This document shows positions 49,801 through 58,070 of a stretch of DNA of 64,000 nucleotides, in pieces (the first letter of the stretch is position 1; every line of letters starts with the position of its first letter). A model generated the notes under the pieces. The model searched no databases, had not been told where the DNA came from, and saw only the letters and a program-made list of their open reading frames with translations. Location: positions 1 through 64,000 of the forward strand of contig DATIXX010000006.1 of the NCBI GenBank assembly GCA_035518095.1. Reading direction: 5' to 3'. The translations under genes were made by a program, and so were the position numbers. This stretch comes from Burkholderiales bacterium (GTDB lineage Bacteria; Pseudomonadota; Gammaproteobacteria; Burkholderiales; JAHFRG01).

Positions 49801-50328
49801 CCTTTCCCGGTATTTCGATACCCCGGCGGCTTCCTCCAGAAACACCCGCAGCTCCTCAGGCCGCGCCTCAATCACCTTGGAAATTATTCCCTGTTCGATG
49901 ATCGCATAAGCGCTGGGGCCGAGGCCGGTACCGAGAAATATATCCGTTACGTCGCGTCGTCGTACGTGGGTGTTATTGATGTAATAAGTCGATTCGCCGT
50001 TGCGCTGCAAGATGCGTTTAATGGAGATCTCGGCATAACTTGACCACTGTCCAGCGGCTTTTCCGAGGCTGTTATCGAAAATTAATTCCACACTTGCTCG
50101 CCCTACCGGCGCGCGCTCGCCCGAGCCGTTAAAAATCACATCCTGCATGGTCTCGCCGCGCAAATGCTTGGCCTGCGATTCCCCCAGTACCCAGCGAACT
50201 GCATCGATGATGTTGGATTTGCCGCAACCGTTTGGGCCGACGATGCCCACCAGCTGTCCCGGAATGGGAACGTGAGTCGGGTCTACAAAAGATTTAAACC
50301 CGGCGAGCTTGATGTGTGTGAGGCGCAA
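46813..50328 (-). CDS. smc: Chromosome segregation protein SMC
   Basis: Ring-forming condensin ATPase. I start at the TTG at 50328, which gives the family N-terminus MRLTHIKLAGFKSFVDP and 1171 residues; an upstream extension of 37 residues has no similarity and is rejected. The Walker A is GPNGCGKSNIIDA (about residue 33), followed by two long coiled coils (about residues 165-500 and 650-1000) with a hinge between. The C-terminal signature LLSGGEKALAALAL and Walker B CMLDEVDAPLDD complete the ATPase. scpA and scpB are not in the window. No Shine-Dalgarno is obvious. Confidence 0.96.
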   Translation of the reverse strand: MRLTHIKLAGFKSFVDPTHVPIPGQLVGIVGPNGCGKSNIIDAVRWVLGESQAKHLRGETMQDVIFNGSGERAPVGRASVELIFDNSLGKAAGQWSSYAEISIKRILQRNGESTYYINNTHVRRRDVTDIFLGTGLGPSAYAIIEQGIISKVIEARPEELRVFLEEAAGVSKYRERRHETELRLKDTRENLLRVADIRQELEKHLQHLEEQARVASQHRDLQIKLQTTQNLHWLLKKQDAAANRKRVEKEIQKITNELEAETARLREAENAVERLRARHYSAGDALHQAQGEFYSANAEVARIEQHLQNIRENRQRLESQCSSLRDQQLQLGKRSDNAQQTLTQLRGELAAAQRQIEETQRNAAIQAESLPAAEQDFRTRQDRTGELQRELTQVRQAAQIQDTHREHARKMLEQLQVRHERLASERNGLPEPESAELQSLQNQLALKASVLAENRQKLDSRQHQLPGLEQLRDARRTELQTQEQALAAIIARLDTLKKLQDGVLDDGKLRPWFAKHNLEDCPRLWQEIHIEVGWETALESVLRERLNAVAVGPEINLHYLIEDAPPVKLTVFTLQERTASEQDRALADLRPLSSLVSCNDSRIQALLEDWLRHVYVVESRPLTLRERLPQGAMLVSRNGHVFTRFSVSFHAPDSDGHGVLARGREIEQLEDEIRHRRVALEKSNAELNLAHQKLGEMQAEIASLTSTVEAIQREQHEIQLETLKLTQSSEQVRHRGEQIARELEEIREQQESETHQRQNAENNLGLYGKRIADLEAQLLAADQQRLDAERNLNDQRAKFEIAQRAAQEAQFNKNTLTFKMNEIYNSIKAIDEQEGGLQANLQDVQSEIRRFDENPVREELQDVLHAREGKEQALTAARDAVEAATADLQRSDEERLAAGARLEPLRGRINDLRLKEQEARLNEEQYNEQLRGANEDELSALMQKGTRAGLLQAEIARLEQEITALGAVNLAALEELQSATERKAYIDSQAKDLEDAVGTLEDAIRRIDRETRARLLETFDAINRHLEEMFPMLFGGGNARLVLSGEEVLDSGVQVIAQPPGKKNSTIHLLSGGEKALAALALIFSLFQLNPAPFCMLDEVDAPLDDSNTESFCKLLRKMSEQTQFIFISHNKITMEIAHQLIGITMQELGVSRVVAVDIEQAMKLRDEAVA

Positions 50329-50789
50329 TTTTAGCCGTAATTTATTGTAATCGGGCCAATGGTTATATTTCGAAGCGCGAGTGTGGCTACATTTTAACCG
50401 ATTTAATAAGGGTCTGGTTAGGTTCTCGCCGGTTCGCACAACTGCTAAAATGCGTTTAGCCGCTGCGAACCTCGATTAGGCTTTAAATGACGTTGGCAGC
50501 AGGAGCGGTCTGTTTGAGAATGCGTCTAGTGGCCTGCGCACTTTTTCCATTTACGCTGGACGAATCCGAGTTCGGGATGCATCGCGGAGGCCTGCTTGCT
50601 GTTTCGGGTTGCCGAGGGATGGGTCGCCGCCCGCTTGCACCCACGCAGTCCAACGTACCTCGGAACGCGTGCGATCGCGTGCGCAGCGCTACAGTTGAGT
50701 CAAATTGCCGAGAATCTAGATGCTGCCGCGCAAGCCGCAAGGCCGGCGTGGCGACGGAACGAAAGTTAGCCGAATCTGCTGACCATTAA
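50329..50789. other. 461-base smc/queF divergent intergenic region
   Basis: I see no protein with recognisable features here. Short open frames on both strands (for example 50487-50789 on the forward strand) are Arg/Cys-rich and have no good start signals. A weak candidate promoter for queF, TTGAGT-16-TAGATG, lies at 50695-50722. I looked for a preQ1 riboswitch upstream of queF and did not find one. The stretch could be a gene remnant. Confidence 0.5.
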
Positions 50790-51206
50790 ATGCCCTTCAA
50801 GCCCAGCAAAACGTTCGAAACCTTCGCCAACCCCACGCCGCGGCGGGATTATCTGATTCGCATGGAAATTCCCGAATTTACCTGCCTTTGCCCACGAACT
50901 GGGCAGCCCGATTTCGCGACTCTGATTCTCGAATATATTCCGGACAAGAAATGCGTGGAGCTGAAAAGCCTCAAGCTCTACATCTGGTCGTACCGTAACG
51001 AAGGCGCATTCCACGAAGCTGTCACCAACCGCATTCTCGATGATTTGGCAAAGGCGGTGAAGCCGCGCTTCATGCGCTTGACTTCACGATTTTATGTGCG
51101 TGGCGGAATACTCACGACTGTAGTTGCGGAACATCGCAAATCAGGTTGGAAACCGACGCTGCGGGTGGATACGCAATTATTCGAGAGCCTGTCCAGCAGC
51201 GGTTGA
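50790..51206 (+). CDS. queF: NADPH-dependent 7-cyano-7-deazaguanine (preQ0) reductase
   Basis: Reduces preQ0 to preQ1, the last free-base step of queuosine synthesis. The 138-residue length is that of the short, unimodular YkvM type. The catalytic Cys lies in [16 protein letters not shown] (about residues 30-45), the QueF signature in [18 protein letters not shown], and the substrate His/Glu are in AFHEAVTN. The rest of the pathway (queC, queD, queE) is not in the window. It stands alone between smc and dapC. Confidence 0.94.
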   Translation: MPFKPSKTFETFANPTPRRDYLIRMEIPEFTCLCPRTGQPDFATLILEYIPDKKCVELKSLKLYIWSYRNEGAFHEAVTNRILDDLAKAVKPRFMRLTSRFYVRGGILTTVVAEHRKSGWKPTLRVDTQLFESLSSSG

Positions 51207-51617
51207 CGGCCTGTCTTTTGAGGGTGTTCTGGGCCCGATTGACCCGGCAACGGGCCTGCGGCGGGTGCTGATGAATGCACCGGCGCTTCAATGGGCGTCA
51301 TGGTTTCGCCCGTAATCCAATATGCCGCGCCGTTCTCGCTTGCGCAAGCGCGGGAATATTAATGGTGCGGTTACCGCTGTTACCACTTGAAGCATATTGT
51401 CTTCGCAGATTCACCAAAATACGCTACTCGCCCCGAGGTATTACCTCGCTGCGCCATTAAGCGCAATGGGTCGACGATCCAAAAAAAATAGGTGCCTAAA
51501 ACCGCGGCCGCTCCCGATACGCTGGATTCGTGTTGTGAACAGATACAGGACCTTTATAATGCGTCGTTTCTATGGGAATGTTTGTCCGTCGCCCGGTTGA
51601 ATGTTTTGCTGCTCGCC
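51207..51617. other. 411-base queF/dapC intergenic region with palindromes
   Basis: No gene is supported. The region contains a perfect 14-base palindrome CGCTTGCGCAAGCG at 51337-51350, and a hairpin CGAGGT-(3)-ACCTCG at 51434-51448. A smaller GCGC-(6)-GCGC follows at 51450-51463, and an A8 run is near 51480. These end upstream of the dapC promoter. A small RNA or a degenerated gene is possible, but nothing decides it. Confidence 0.45.
51533..51560 (+). promoter_or_regulatory. dapC promoter
   Basis: TTGTGA (51533-51538), 16 bases, then a perfect TATAAT (51555-51560), 57 bases before the dapC ATG. It would drive dapC-dapD. Confidence 0.7.
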
Positions 51618-52814
51618 ATGAACCCTAACCTCAATCGCTTGCAGCCCTACCCCTTTCAAAAGCTGGCGCAATTGCTGGAAGGTATCACACCCAGATCAGA
51701 TCTGCCCCCGATCAATTTGTCTATAGGCGAGCCGAAACATGCAACACCGGAATTCATACAGGAAACTTTGACGAAGAATCTTAACGGCCTCGCGAATTAC
51801 CCGGTAACCCGAGGTAGTTTGGGCCTGCGGCAAGCTATAGCTGCGTGGCTCTTGCGCCGTTTTCACCTTCAAAAAATCGACGCGGATAGCGAAGTCTTGC
51901 CCGTAAACGGCAGCCGCGAAGCCCTGTTTGCAATAGCCCAAACGGTCATCAATGCATCGTTGCCCAAGTCTGTGTTGGTGTGTCCCAACCCGTTTTACCA
52001 GATATACGAGGGAGCGGCTTTGCTCGCGGGCGCAGAGCCCCAATTCCTGAACCTCATGCCACAGAAGAATTTCAGACTTGATTTCGACCAGCTTGATGAA
52101 GCTGTTTGGCGGCGATCGCAGCTGGTTTACATTTGCACCCCGGGTAACCCGTGCGGCAATGTCATGACGATGAACGAGTGGGAAGAATTGTTCCGGCGGG
52201 CTGATCACTATGGCTTTGTCGTTGCATCAGACGAATGCTACTCGGAGCTTTATTTTGACGAGCACAAGCCTTGCATTGGTAGCCTGGAAGCGGCGCAACG
52301 GCTCGGCCGGAGCGGATATTCCCGCCTTATCGTGTTCAACAGTCTGTCGAAACGATCCAATGTGCCGGGCATGCGCTCCGGGTGTGTCGCTGGCGACGCT
52401 GCGATTATCGAAAAATTCCTCCTTTACCGTACTTACCACGGCTGTGCCATGAGCCCGCCGGTACAAGCTGCCAGCATTGCCGCGTGGAACGACGAAACGC
52501 ACGTGGTTGAAAATCGCCGCATGTACCGCGAGAAATTCACTAAAGTCGCGCCAATTCTGCTGCAGTTCATGCCAAATCTTGAAATTCCACAAGGCGGGTT
52601 TTACTTCTGGGCGAGGACACCCATTCCCGACGTTGAATTCGCGTGGCTGTTGTACCGCGATTATAATGTCACGGTCCTTCCCGGGAGTTATTTGGCGCGT
52701 GCAGCACACGGCATCAACCCCGGTCTTAATTATGTGCGCATCGCGCTGGTTGCGCCGCTCGCTGAGTGTATCGAGGCAGCACAGCGTATCGCCGATTTTA
52801 TTGAGCAACTTTAA
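51618..52814 (+). CDS. dapC: N-succinyldiaminopimelate aminotransferase
   Basis: PLP enzyme that makes N-succinyl-LL-2,6-diaminopimelate in the succinylase branch of lysine and murein DAP synthesis. The ATG at 51618 gives 398 residues starting MNPNLNRLQPYPFQKLAQLL. The longer frame would include the promoter. Fold-type I signs are INLSIGEPKH near the N-terminus, CTPGNPCGNVM, ASDECYSELYFDE and the PLP-Lys region NSLSKRSNVPGMRSG, which is the DapC form. It is 3 bases upstream of dapD. Confidence 0.95.
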   Translation: MNPNLNRLQPYPFQKLAQLLEGITPRSDLPPINLSIGEPKHATPEFIQETLTKNLNGLANYPVTRGSLGLRQAIAAWLLRRFHLQKIDADSEVLPVNGSREALFAIAQTVINASLPKSVLVCPNPFYQIYEGAALLAGAEPQFLNLMPQKNFRLDFDQLDEAVWRRSQLVYICTPGNPCGNVMTMNEWEELFRRADHYGFVVASDECYSELYFDEHKPCIGSLEAAQRLGRSGYSRLIVFNSLSKRSNVPGMRSGCVAGDAAIIEKFLLYRTYHGCAMSPPVQAASIAAWNDETHVVENRRMYREKFTKVAPILLQFMPNLEIPQGGFYFWARTPIPDVEFAWLLYRDYNVTVLPGSYLARAAHGINPGLNYVRIALVAPLAECIEAAQRIADFIEQL

Positions 52815-52817
52815 AAC

Positions 52818-53639
52818 ATGAAACAGTTGCAAACGATCATCAACGAAGCATTCGAGCGCCGTGCTGAAATAACTCCAGCCAATGCCGAGGCAAAGCTCAA
52901 AAAAGCCGTCACGCGGGTTCTTGAACTGCTTGACGCAGGCAAACTCCGGGTGGCCGAAAAAATCAACAGCCATTGGGTGACTCATCAGTGGCTTAAGAAA
53001 GCCGTGCTGTTGTCGTTTCGCGTTCGTGATAATTCGCTACTCAAAGGCGGCTTTACCAATTATTACGACAAAGTTGGTATGAAGTTTGCAAGCTATGGGG
53101 TTCAGGCGTTTAGCAAAGGCGGATTTCGCGTGGTACCCCCCGCTAGCGCTCGCGCAGGCGCTTATATCGCCAAAAACGTCGTCCTCATGCCCTCCTACGT
53201 CAATATCGGGGCTTACGTGGACGAGGGTACGATGGTCGATACTTGGGTCACAGTGGGCTCCTGCGCGCAAATTGGCAAAAACGTACATCTTTCGGGAGGT
53301 GTGGGAATTGGCGGTGTGCTGGAGCCGGTGCAGGCAAATCCGACCATCATCGAGGACAATGTGTTTATCGGCGCGCGCTCAGAAATAGTCGAAGGCGTCC
53401 TGGTAGAGGAAGGCGCGGTAATTTCCATGGGAGTTTTTATCGGGCAAAGCACTAAAATCTACAACCGCATGACCGGCCACATCAGCTATGGACGCGTTCC
53501 TGCGGGTTCGGTGGTTGTTTCCGGCAGCCTGCCTTCGGCCGATGGTAAGTACGGTCTGAACTGTGCGATCATCGTCAAGCAAGTGGATACGAAAACGCGT
53601 TCCAAGATTGGCATTAACGAACTTTTGCGGGAGAATTAA
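52818..53639 (+). CDS. dapD: Tetrahydrodipicolinate N-succinyltransferase
   Basis: Transfers succinyl from succinyl-CoA to tetrahydrodipicolinate. The 273-residue protein has the N-terminal helical domain ([20 protein letters not shown]), then [21 protein letters not shown] split over the first coils of a left-handed beta-helix. [20 protein letters not shown] and [19 protein letters not shown] in pieces complete the family pattern. It acts directly before DapC in the pathway. Confidence 0.97.
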   Translation: MKQLQTIINEAFERRAEITPANAEAKLKKAVTRVLELLDAGKLRVAEKINSHWVTHQWLKKAVLLSFRVRDNSLLKGGFTNYYDKVGMKFASYGVQAFSKGGFRVVPPASARAGAYIAKNVVLMPSYVNIGAYVDEGTMVDTWVTVGSCAQIGKNVHLSGGVGIGGVLEPVQANPTIIEDNVFIGARSEIVEGVLVEEGAVISMGVFIGQSTKIYNRMTGHISYGRVPAGSVVVSGSLPSADGKYGLNCAIIVKQVDTKTRSKIGINELLREN

Positions 53640-53660
53640 GCTTGGATGGCCAGCTATAGT

Positions 53661-53688
53661 TTGACTTGATTACCAAAAACGATAAAAT
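53661..53688 (+). promoter_or_regulatory. Promoter upstream of the unrecognised gene and pilU
   Basis: TTGACT (53661-53666), 16 bases, then TAAAAT (53683-53688). It lies in the 166-base gap after dapD and would drive the gene at 53806 and the pilU-type gene as a two-gene unit with a leader of about 110 bases. Confidence 0.65.
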
Positions 53689-53805
53689 CAAGGTGTGAAA
53701 ACGCGAATTGTCGTTTCGAGCAGCTTTCGCCAAAACAACAAGACACTTGATGAACGCGGAGGTAAGAGGTAAAAGTACACCTAAGTAATTTGTGGGGAGA
53801 GTGAA

Positions 53806-54594
53806 GTGAAATTTCTGGATGAGTTAAAAAAAGAAGCGGAGACGCTTAAGGAAAAAGAGGCATTTGATACCCAAGCCAAGCTGAACACGCTCGGCCAGAA
53901 TTTCATGCAGTTGCAGGCCAAGCTGCGCGTGATTTATTCCTATCTCGACGAGCTCGTTAAACAACTTAATATTGTCAAGCCGACGGTGTTGCGCTCGTAT
54001 TATATCGAGGGCGTCGGAAATTTTGCGAACCTCAATCAGCAGGATTACTCTCTTAACAAGACCCACAAGAGTATTGACAACAAAGATTTCATCGACGAAA
54101 TTACCCTGCGCTTCCGGTGCGGTCCGAGCGGGGCGTTAACTGCCGAAAAGGAATCGCCGTCCACAATTCAAGGATTGAAGGAATATCTGTGGAACTACAA
54201 TATAAAATTTCAAACCCAGGAAATCAAGAACGATCGCGGTTACGTGCAACGGGTCGTCTTTAAAATTCCCGGCGAAGTGGGTGTCAAAATACTCATATGG
54301 GGCGATTTCGAAAAATCACAGATAAAAATTCACACTAAAAACATGGAACGGTTGACGGAGCGAGATTATATCTATGAAATTGACGAAGTAAACGACACGC
54401 TGCTTGACGAATTTTCCAAGTATTTAGTAAATAAACCGAATAACTTCCGGTTGGTTGGCAAACACCAAATCAACCCATCGCGTACGGCGTCATCCAGGCC
54501 CAATATTCTGGATACACAGTACCCGCAGGTAGAAGAGGACAAGAAAAAAGGCATGCTTGGATCGATCAAGTCCTTGTTTGGCGAGCGACGCTGA
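53806..54594 (+). CDS. Unrecognised 262-residue protein paired with a PilU-type ATPase
   Basis: I do not recognise this protein. The first 60 residues are highly charged and predicted to be helical or coiled-coil (MKFLDELKKEAETLKEKEAF...). The middle (about residues 95-185) looks like a mixed alpha/beta domain with TLRFRCGPSG, YLWNYNIKFQ and GVKILIWGDFEKSQIKIHT. The tail is polar and ends in a basic amphipathic segment (KKGMLGSIKSLFGERR). No signal peptide or membrane helix is seen, so it should be cytoplasmic. A GGGGAGAG-type Shine-Dalgarno lies before the ATG. Its stop is 3 bases before the pilU-type gene, so the two are almost certainly co-expressed; a role in pilus function is inference from this alone. 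Confidence 0.9.
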   Translation: MKFLDELKKEAETLKEKEAFDTQAKLNTLGQNFMQLQAKLRVIYSYLDELVKQLNIVKPTVLRSYYIEGVGNFANLNQQDYSLNKTHKSIDNKDFIDEITLRFRCGPSGALTAEKESPSTIQGLKEYLWNYNIKFQTQEIKNDRGYVQRVVFKIPGEVGVKILIWGDFEKSQIKIHTKNMERLTERDYIYEIDEVNDTLLDEFSKYLVNKPNNFRLVGKHQINPSRTASSRPNILDTQYPQVEEDKKKGMLGSIKSLFGERR

Positions 54595-54597
54595 TCC

Positions 54598-55770
54598 ATG
54601 CAACTTAACCAGCTTTTCAAGCTGATGGCCGAGAAACAGGCGTCAGACGCGTTTTTTTCCAAAGCAGCACCCATTCACGTCAAGATAAACGGCAGCACGG
54701 TACCGCTTAATTCGCCGCCCCTGGATTCGGGAATTATCAAAAAGCTTGCTTACGAGATGATGTCCGAGGCGCAAATCCACGAGTTCGAATCCAGCATGGA
54801 AATGAACTTTGCCCATTTTGTTCCGGGTCTAGGAAATTTCCGCGTAAACCTGTTCCGGCAGCGTGGCGAGACCGCAATGGTAATCCGCTACATCACAGAA
54901 AACATCCCGCCTATCGACGAACTGGGATTACCCGTGTTTCTCAAAGATTTGGTCATGGAAAAACGCGGCTTCGTGCTTGTCGTCGGTGCCACCGGCTCCG
55001 GGAAGTCCTCGACCCTGGCCGCGATGCTCGATTATCGCAATAGTAAAAGGGCGGGCCACATACTGACGGTGGAAGACCCGATTGAATATGTCTTCAAACA
55101 TAAAAAATCCCTCGTCAACCAGCGCGAAATCGGCACCGACACCAAGTCGTTTTCGAATGCTCTGGTTAACGCCATGCGTGAAGCGCCGGATGTCTTGATG
55201 ATCGGCGAGATCCGCGATACGGAAACGCTGCAGCAAGCACTGATCTATGCACAAACCGGGCATCTGTGCTTATCCACGCTGCACGCCAACACCACTTATC
55301 ACGCTTTGAACCGGATCGTCAATTTTTTCCCGCACGAAGCCCGTGCCAATCTGCTTCTCGATCTTTCTATAAGCTTGCGTTGCGTGCTTTCTCAGCGCTT
55401 GGTCAAAAGCCTGAGCGGGCGGCTGCTTCCGGCGGTCGAAGTTCTACTGAATACGTCGCGCGTCGGAGAGCTAATTAGGAAAGGCGATTTTGAGCAAATC
55501 AGCCAGGCAATGGAGCAAAGCATCTATCCTGGTTCGCAAAGCTTCGAGCAGGCATTATTCGGGCTCTTCAAGTCCGGTAAAATCAGCAAGGACGAGGCTC
55601 TACATAATTGCGATTCGGCCACCAACATGCTGTGGATGATCAATAACGCGTCTCAGGTCAAGGAACAGCCGGCTTTAAACCTGTCCGATGCGATGCTGGC
55701 AGAAACCAGTCAGCCGGAAAACGAAGATTTTACCTTGAGCATGGATATGCTTAATAAGCTGAAAACCTGA
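54598..55770 (+). CDS. pilU: Type IV pilus retraction ATPase, PilU type
   Basis: Hexameric cytoplasmic ATPase that assists PilT in retracting type IV pili. The 390-residue protein has an N-terminal PAS-like domain, Walker A GATGSGKSST (residues 130-139), the Asp box ILTVEDPIEYVF, Walker B VLMIGEIRDTETL, and the His box GHLCLSTLHANT. The sequence fits PilU better than PilT because of the SDAFFSKAAPIHVKINGS N-terminus and the longer C-terminal tail (about residues 345-390). No pilT lies next to it, although pilT-pilU pairs are common. Confidence 0.88.
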   Translation: MQLNQLFKLMAEKQASDAFFSKAAPIHVKINGSTVPLNSPPLDSGIIKKLAYEMMSEAQIHEFESSMEMNFAHFVPGLGNFRVNLFRQRGETAMVIRYITENIPPIDELGLPVFLKDLVMEKRGFVLVVGATGSGKSSTLAAMLDYRNSKRAGHILTVEDPIEYVFKHKKSLVNQREIGTDTKSFSNALVNAMREAPDVLMIGEIRDTETLQQALIYAQTGHLCLSTLHANTTYHALNRIVNFFPHEARANLLLDLSISLRCVLSQRLVKSLSGRLLPAVEVLLNTSRVGELIRKGDFEQISQAMEQSIYPGSQSFEQALFGLFKSGKISKDEALHNCDSATNMLWMINNASQVKEQPALNLSDAMLAETSQPENEDFTLSMDMLNKLKT

Positions 55771-55920
55771 TTGGTCTTTTCTGCTTCTTGCAGCGCAAAT
55801 GTACGCGCCGCCCAGCCAGTTTATCTTTTTGCAAATAAATACCTTTTTTCCGATGATTGAGTTCCGGTTTATCTTTTCACTTTGGCCGGGTCCCGGCTTT
55901 CCAAAAATAGAATGCACACG

Positions 55921-57054
55921 ATGAGCAAAACGCTGGAACTTGCCAAGGAGCTGATCGCCTGCCGCTCACTTACCCCGGATGATGCAGGGTGCCAGGACAT
56001 TCTGCTAGATCGACTGAAACAAGCCGGCTTTCACTTGGAGAGAATTCGCGGCAACGGTGTAGAAAATTTCTGGGCGCGCCGCGGAGATTCCAAACCGTTA
56101 GTTTGTTTCGCCGGGCATACTGACGTGGTTGCAACCGGACCCCTGGAACAATGGGAGAGTAATCCCTTTACCCCAACAACGCGTGACGGCATGCTGTTCG
56201 GACGCGGCGCTGCGGACATGAAAACGTCGCTTGCGGCGTTTGTCACGGCCATAGAACGCTTCGCTCAGGAGTACCCAACGCATAACGGCTCGATTGCCAT
56301 GCTGGTGACGTCTGACGAAGAAGGCGCTGCGATTAACGGCACTGCCAAGGTGGTGGGAGTGCTAAAAGAACGCAGGGAACTGCTGGATTATTGCGTTGTG
56401 GGCGAGCCCACATCGGCCAAAAGACTCGGCGACACGATTAAGAACGGGCGCCGCGGTTCACTTTCAGGAAGGCTGACCATAAAAGGCATTCAAGGCCATA
56501 TCGCGTTTCCGCATGCAGCAAAGAATCCGATTCATCTGGCCGCACCTGCAATTTCTGAATTAGCCCAAACCCACTGGGATGGGGGTAACGAAAACTTCCC
56601 ACCGACGAGCTGGCAGATCTCGAATATTCACGCTGGCACCGGTGCGCTCAACGTGATTCCGGGAACAGTCGAAATCCTGTTCAATTTCCGTTTTTCCACG
56701 GCCAGCAGCATCGAATCCCTTAAATCAAAAACGCACGCCGTACTCGACCGGAATGGTCTGGACTATGATCTGGAATGGACGCTTTCCGGAACTCCTTATT
56801 ACACACCCAAAGGGTCGCTGGTCGAAGCAGTGGGACGTGCCGTGAAAGCAGTGATGGGCATTACTCCTCAGCTTTGCACCTCGGGCGGCACTTCTGACGG
56901 TCGCTTTATCACGCAGATCTGCGGACAGGTCGTCGAATTGGGTCCACTGAACACCACGATACACAAACTAAACGAATGCATAGCCATCGCCGACATTGAA
57001 CCCCTGAGTGAGATATACAAGCAGATTTTGATAAATTTGCTGGTGGATTCTTGA
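55921..57054 (+). CDS. dapE: Succinyl-diaminopimelate desuccinylase
   Basis: Zinc metallohydrolase that releases LL-diaminopimelate. The ATG at 55921 gives 377 residues starting [19 protein letters not shown]; 13 extra residues upstream are rejected. Metal and catalytic residues are visible in [37 protein letters not shown] and VVGEPTS, with the last His near the C-terminus in NTTIHKLNE. The 150-base gap before it holds no gene that I can support. It completes dapC/dapD/dapE in this window. Confidence 0.96.
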   Translation: MSKTLELAKELIACRSLTPDDAGCQDILLDRLKQAGFHLERIRGNGVENFWARRGDSKPLVCFAGHTDVVATGPLEQWESNPFTPTTRDGMLFGRGAADMKTSLAAFVTAIERFAQEYPTHNGSIAMLVTSDEEGAAINGTAKVVGVLKERRELLDYCVVGEPTSAKRLGDTIKNGRRGSLSGRLTIKGIQGHIAFPHAAKNPIHLAAPAISELAQTHWDGGNENFPPTSWQISNIHAGTGALNVIPGTVEILFNFRFSTASSIESLKSKTHAVLDRNGLDYDLEWTLSGTPYYTPKGSLVEAVGRAVKAVMGITPQLCTSGGTSDGRFITQICGQVVELGPLNTTIHKLNECIAIADIEPLSEIYKQILINLLVDS

Positions 57055-57968
57055 GCACAGCCCGATTGCGCACGGTACGCGACGTGGTGCGCTTTGCGGT
57101 TAACCGGTTCAATCGGGAAGGTTTAAGTTTTGGACATGGTACGCACAACGCCCGCGATGAGGCGGCGTACCTCGTTCTGCACGCTCTGCGATTGCCGGTC
57201 GACCGTCTGGAACCGATTCTGGACAGGTCCCTCACCCGCAAGCAACTTGCAGCGGCGCTCAGGGTCCTGCGGCAACGTGTGGAAAGAAAAATTCCTGCCG
57301 CATATATTACACATGAAGCCTGGCTGGGAGAATTCCGGTTTTATGTAGACCAGCGCGTGATTGTGCCGCGTTCGTTCATCGCCGAGCTTCTGCGGACCAA
57401 GCTTAAACCGTGGGTAAGATCCGCGCGTGCCGTAACTACGGCGCTTGACTTATGCACGGGCTCCGGCTGCCTCGCGATTCTAATGGCACATGTTTTTCCC
57501 AACGCGGCGATTGACGCATGTGATATTTCCCGCGCTGCATTAGCTGTCGCAAGGCGCAACGTATCTGATTATGGCCTTGGGGATCGGATAAATTTGGTAC
57601 GTTCGAATCTCTTCGAGTCGTTGCGGAAGCGCCGTTATCACCTGATTGTCGCCAATCCGCCTTATGTCAATGCTCAAGCCATGCGTACCCTGCCGACGGA
57701 ATACCATTATGAGCCGAGGTTCGCTCTCGACGGCGGCAAGGATGGCCTCGACTATGTGCGCCCCATTTTGCAATCCGCGGCCGAACATTTGCGCGAAACC
57801 GGCTTATTGGTGATGGAGATCGGTCATAACCGGGCGATCCTGGAACGCGCTTTTCCAAAACTCGCATTTACTTGGGCAAACACCAGCGCGGGAAACAGCT
57901 CCGTTTTTCTGCTGGATCGCAATGAGCTATCCCAATTTTTCACGGCAGATCTACACTCGTCCGCTTGA
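57051..57968 (+). CDS. prmB: Ribosomal protein L3 glutamine methyltransferase
   Basis: Methylates a Gln of ribosomal protein L3 using S-adenosylmethionine. The 305-residue protein has an N-terminal helical domain ([20 protein letters not shown], about residues 22-41), the SAM motif [13 protein letters not shown] near residue 125, and the catalytic NPPY in [14 protein letters not shown]. The start is TTG at 57051, overlapping the dapE stop as TTGA. The family also includes PrmC, but the YVNAQAM context and N-terminus fit PrmB. Confidence 0.92.
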   Translation: MSTARLRTVRDVVRFAVNRFNREGLSFGHGTHNARDEAAYLVLHALRLPVDRLEPILDRSLTRKQLAAALRVLRQRVERKIPAAYITHEAWLGEFRFYVDQRVIVPRSFIAELLRTKLKPWVRSARAVTTALDLCTGSGCLAILMAHVFPNAAIDACDISRAALAVARRNVSDYGLGDRINLVRSNLFESLRKRRYHLIVANPPYVNAQAMRTLPTEYHYEPRFALDGGKDGLDYVRPILQSAAEHLRETGLLVMEIGHNRAILERAFPKLAFTWANTSAGNSSVFLLDRNELSQFFTADLHSSA

Positions 57969-57993
57969 CTTTTTGAAAACTTTCCAATATAAA
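57965..57993 (+). promoter_or_regulatory. Promoter of the Slam-like/FecR gene pair
   Basis: TTGACT (57965-57970), 17 bases, then TATAAA (57988-57993), overlapping the prmB stop codon. The following leader of about 70 bases is strikingly AT-rich and ends with GGAGG 5 to 6 bases before the ATG at 58071, a strong ribosome-binding site. Confidence 0.72.
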
Positions 57994-58070
57994 AACAGGT
58001 AAATAGTGGTAATAATTCACAATTCTAAAAATTGACCACGATGGCTGAAGGTTGCTAACCGGAGGATTTA

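Noticed and set aside
50487-50789. 100-residue open frame between smc and queF
   Set aside because: Arg/Cys-rich, no Shine-Dalgarno, no recognisable pattern; treated as non-coding.
50440-50789. preQ1 riboswitch upstream of queF
   Set aside because: I found no matching aptamer pattern with an A-rich tail next to the ribosome-binding site.
52227-52985. 252-residue open frame on the reverse strand
   Set aside because: Antisense shadow of dapC and the start of dapD.
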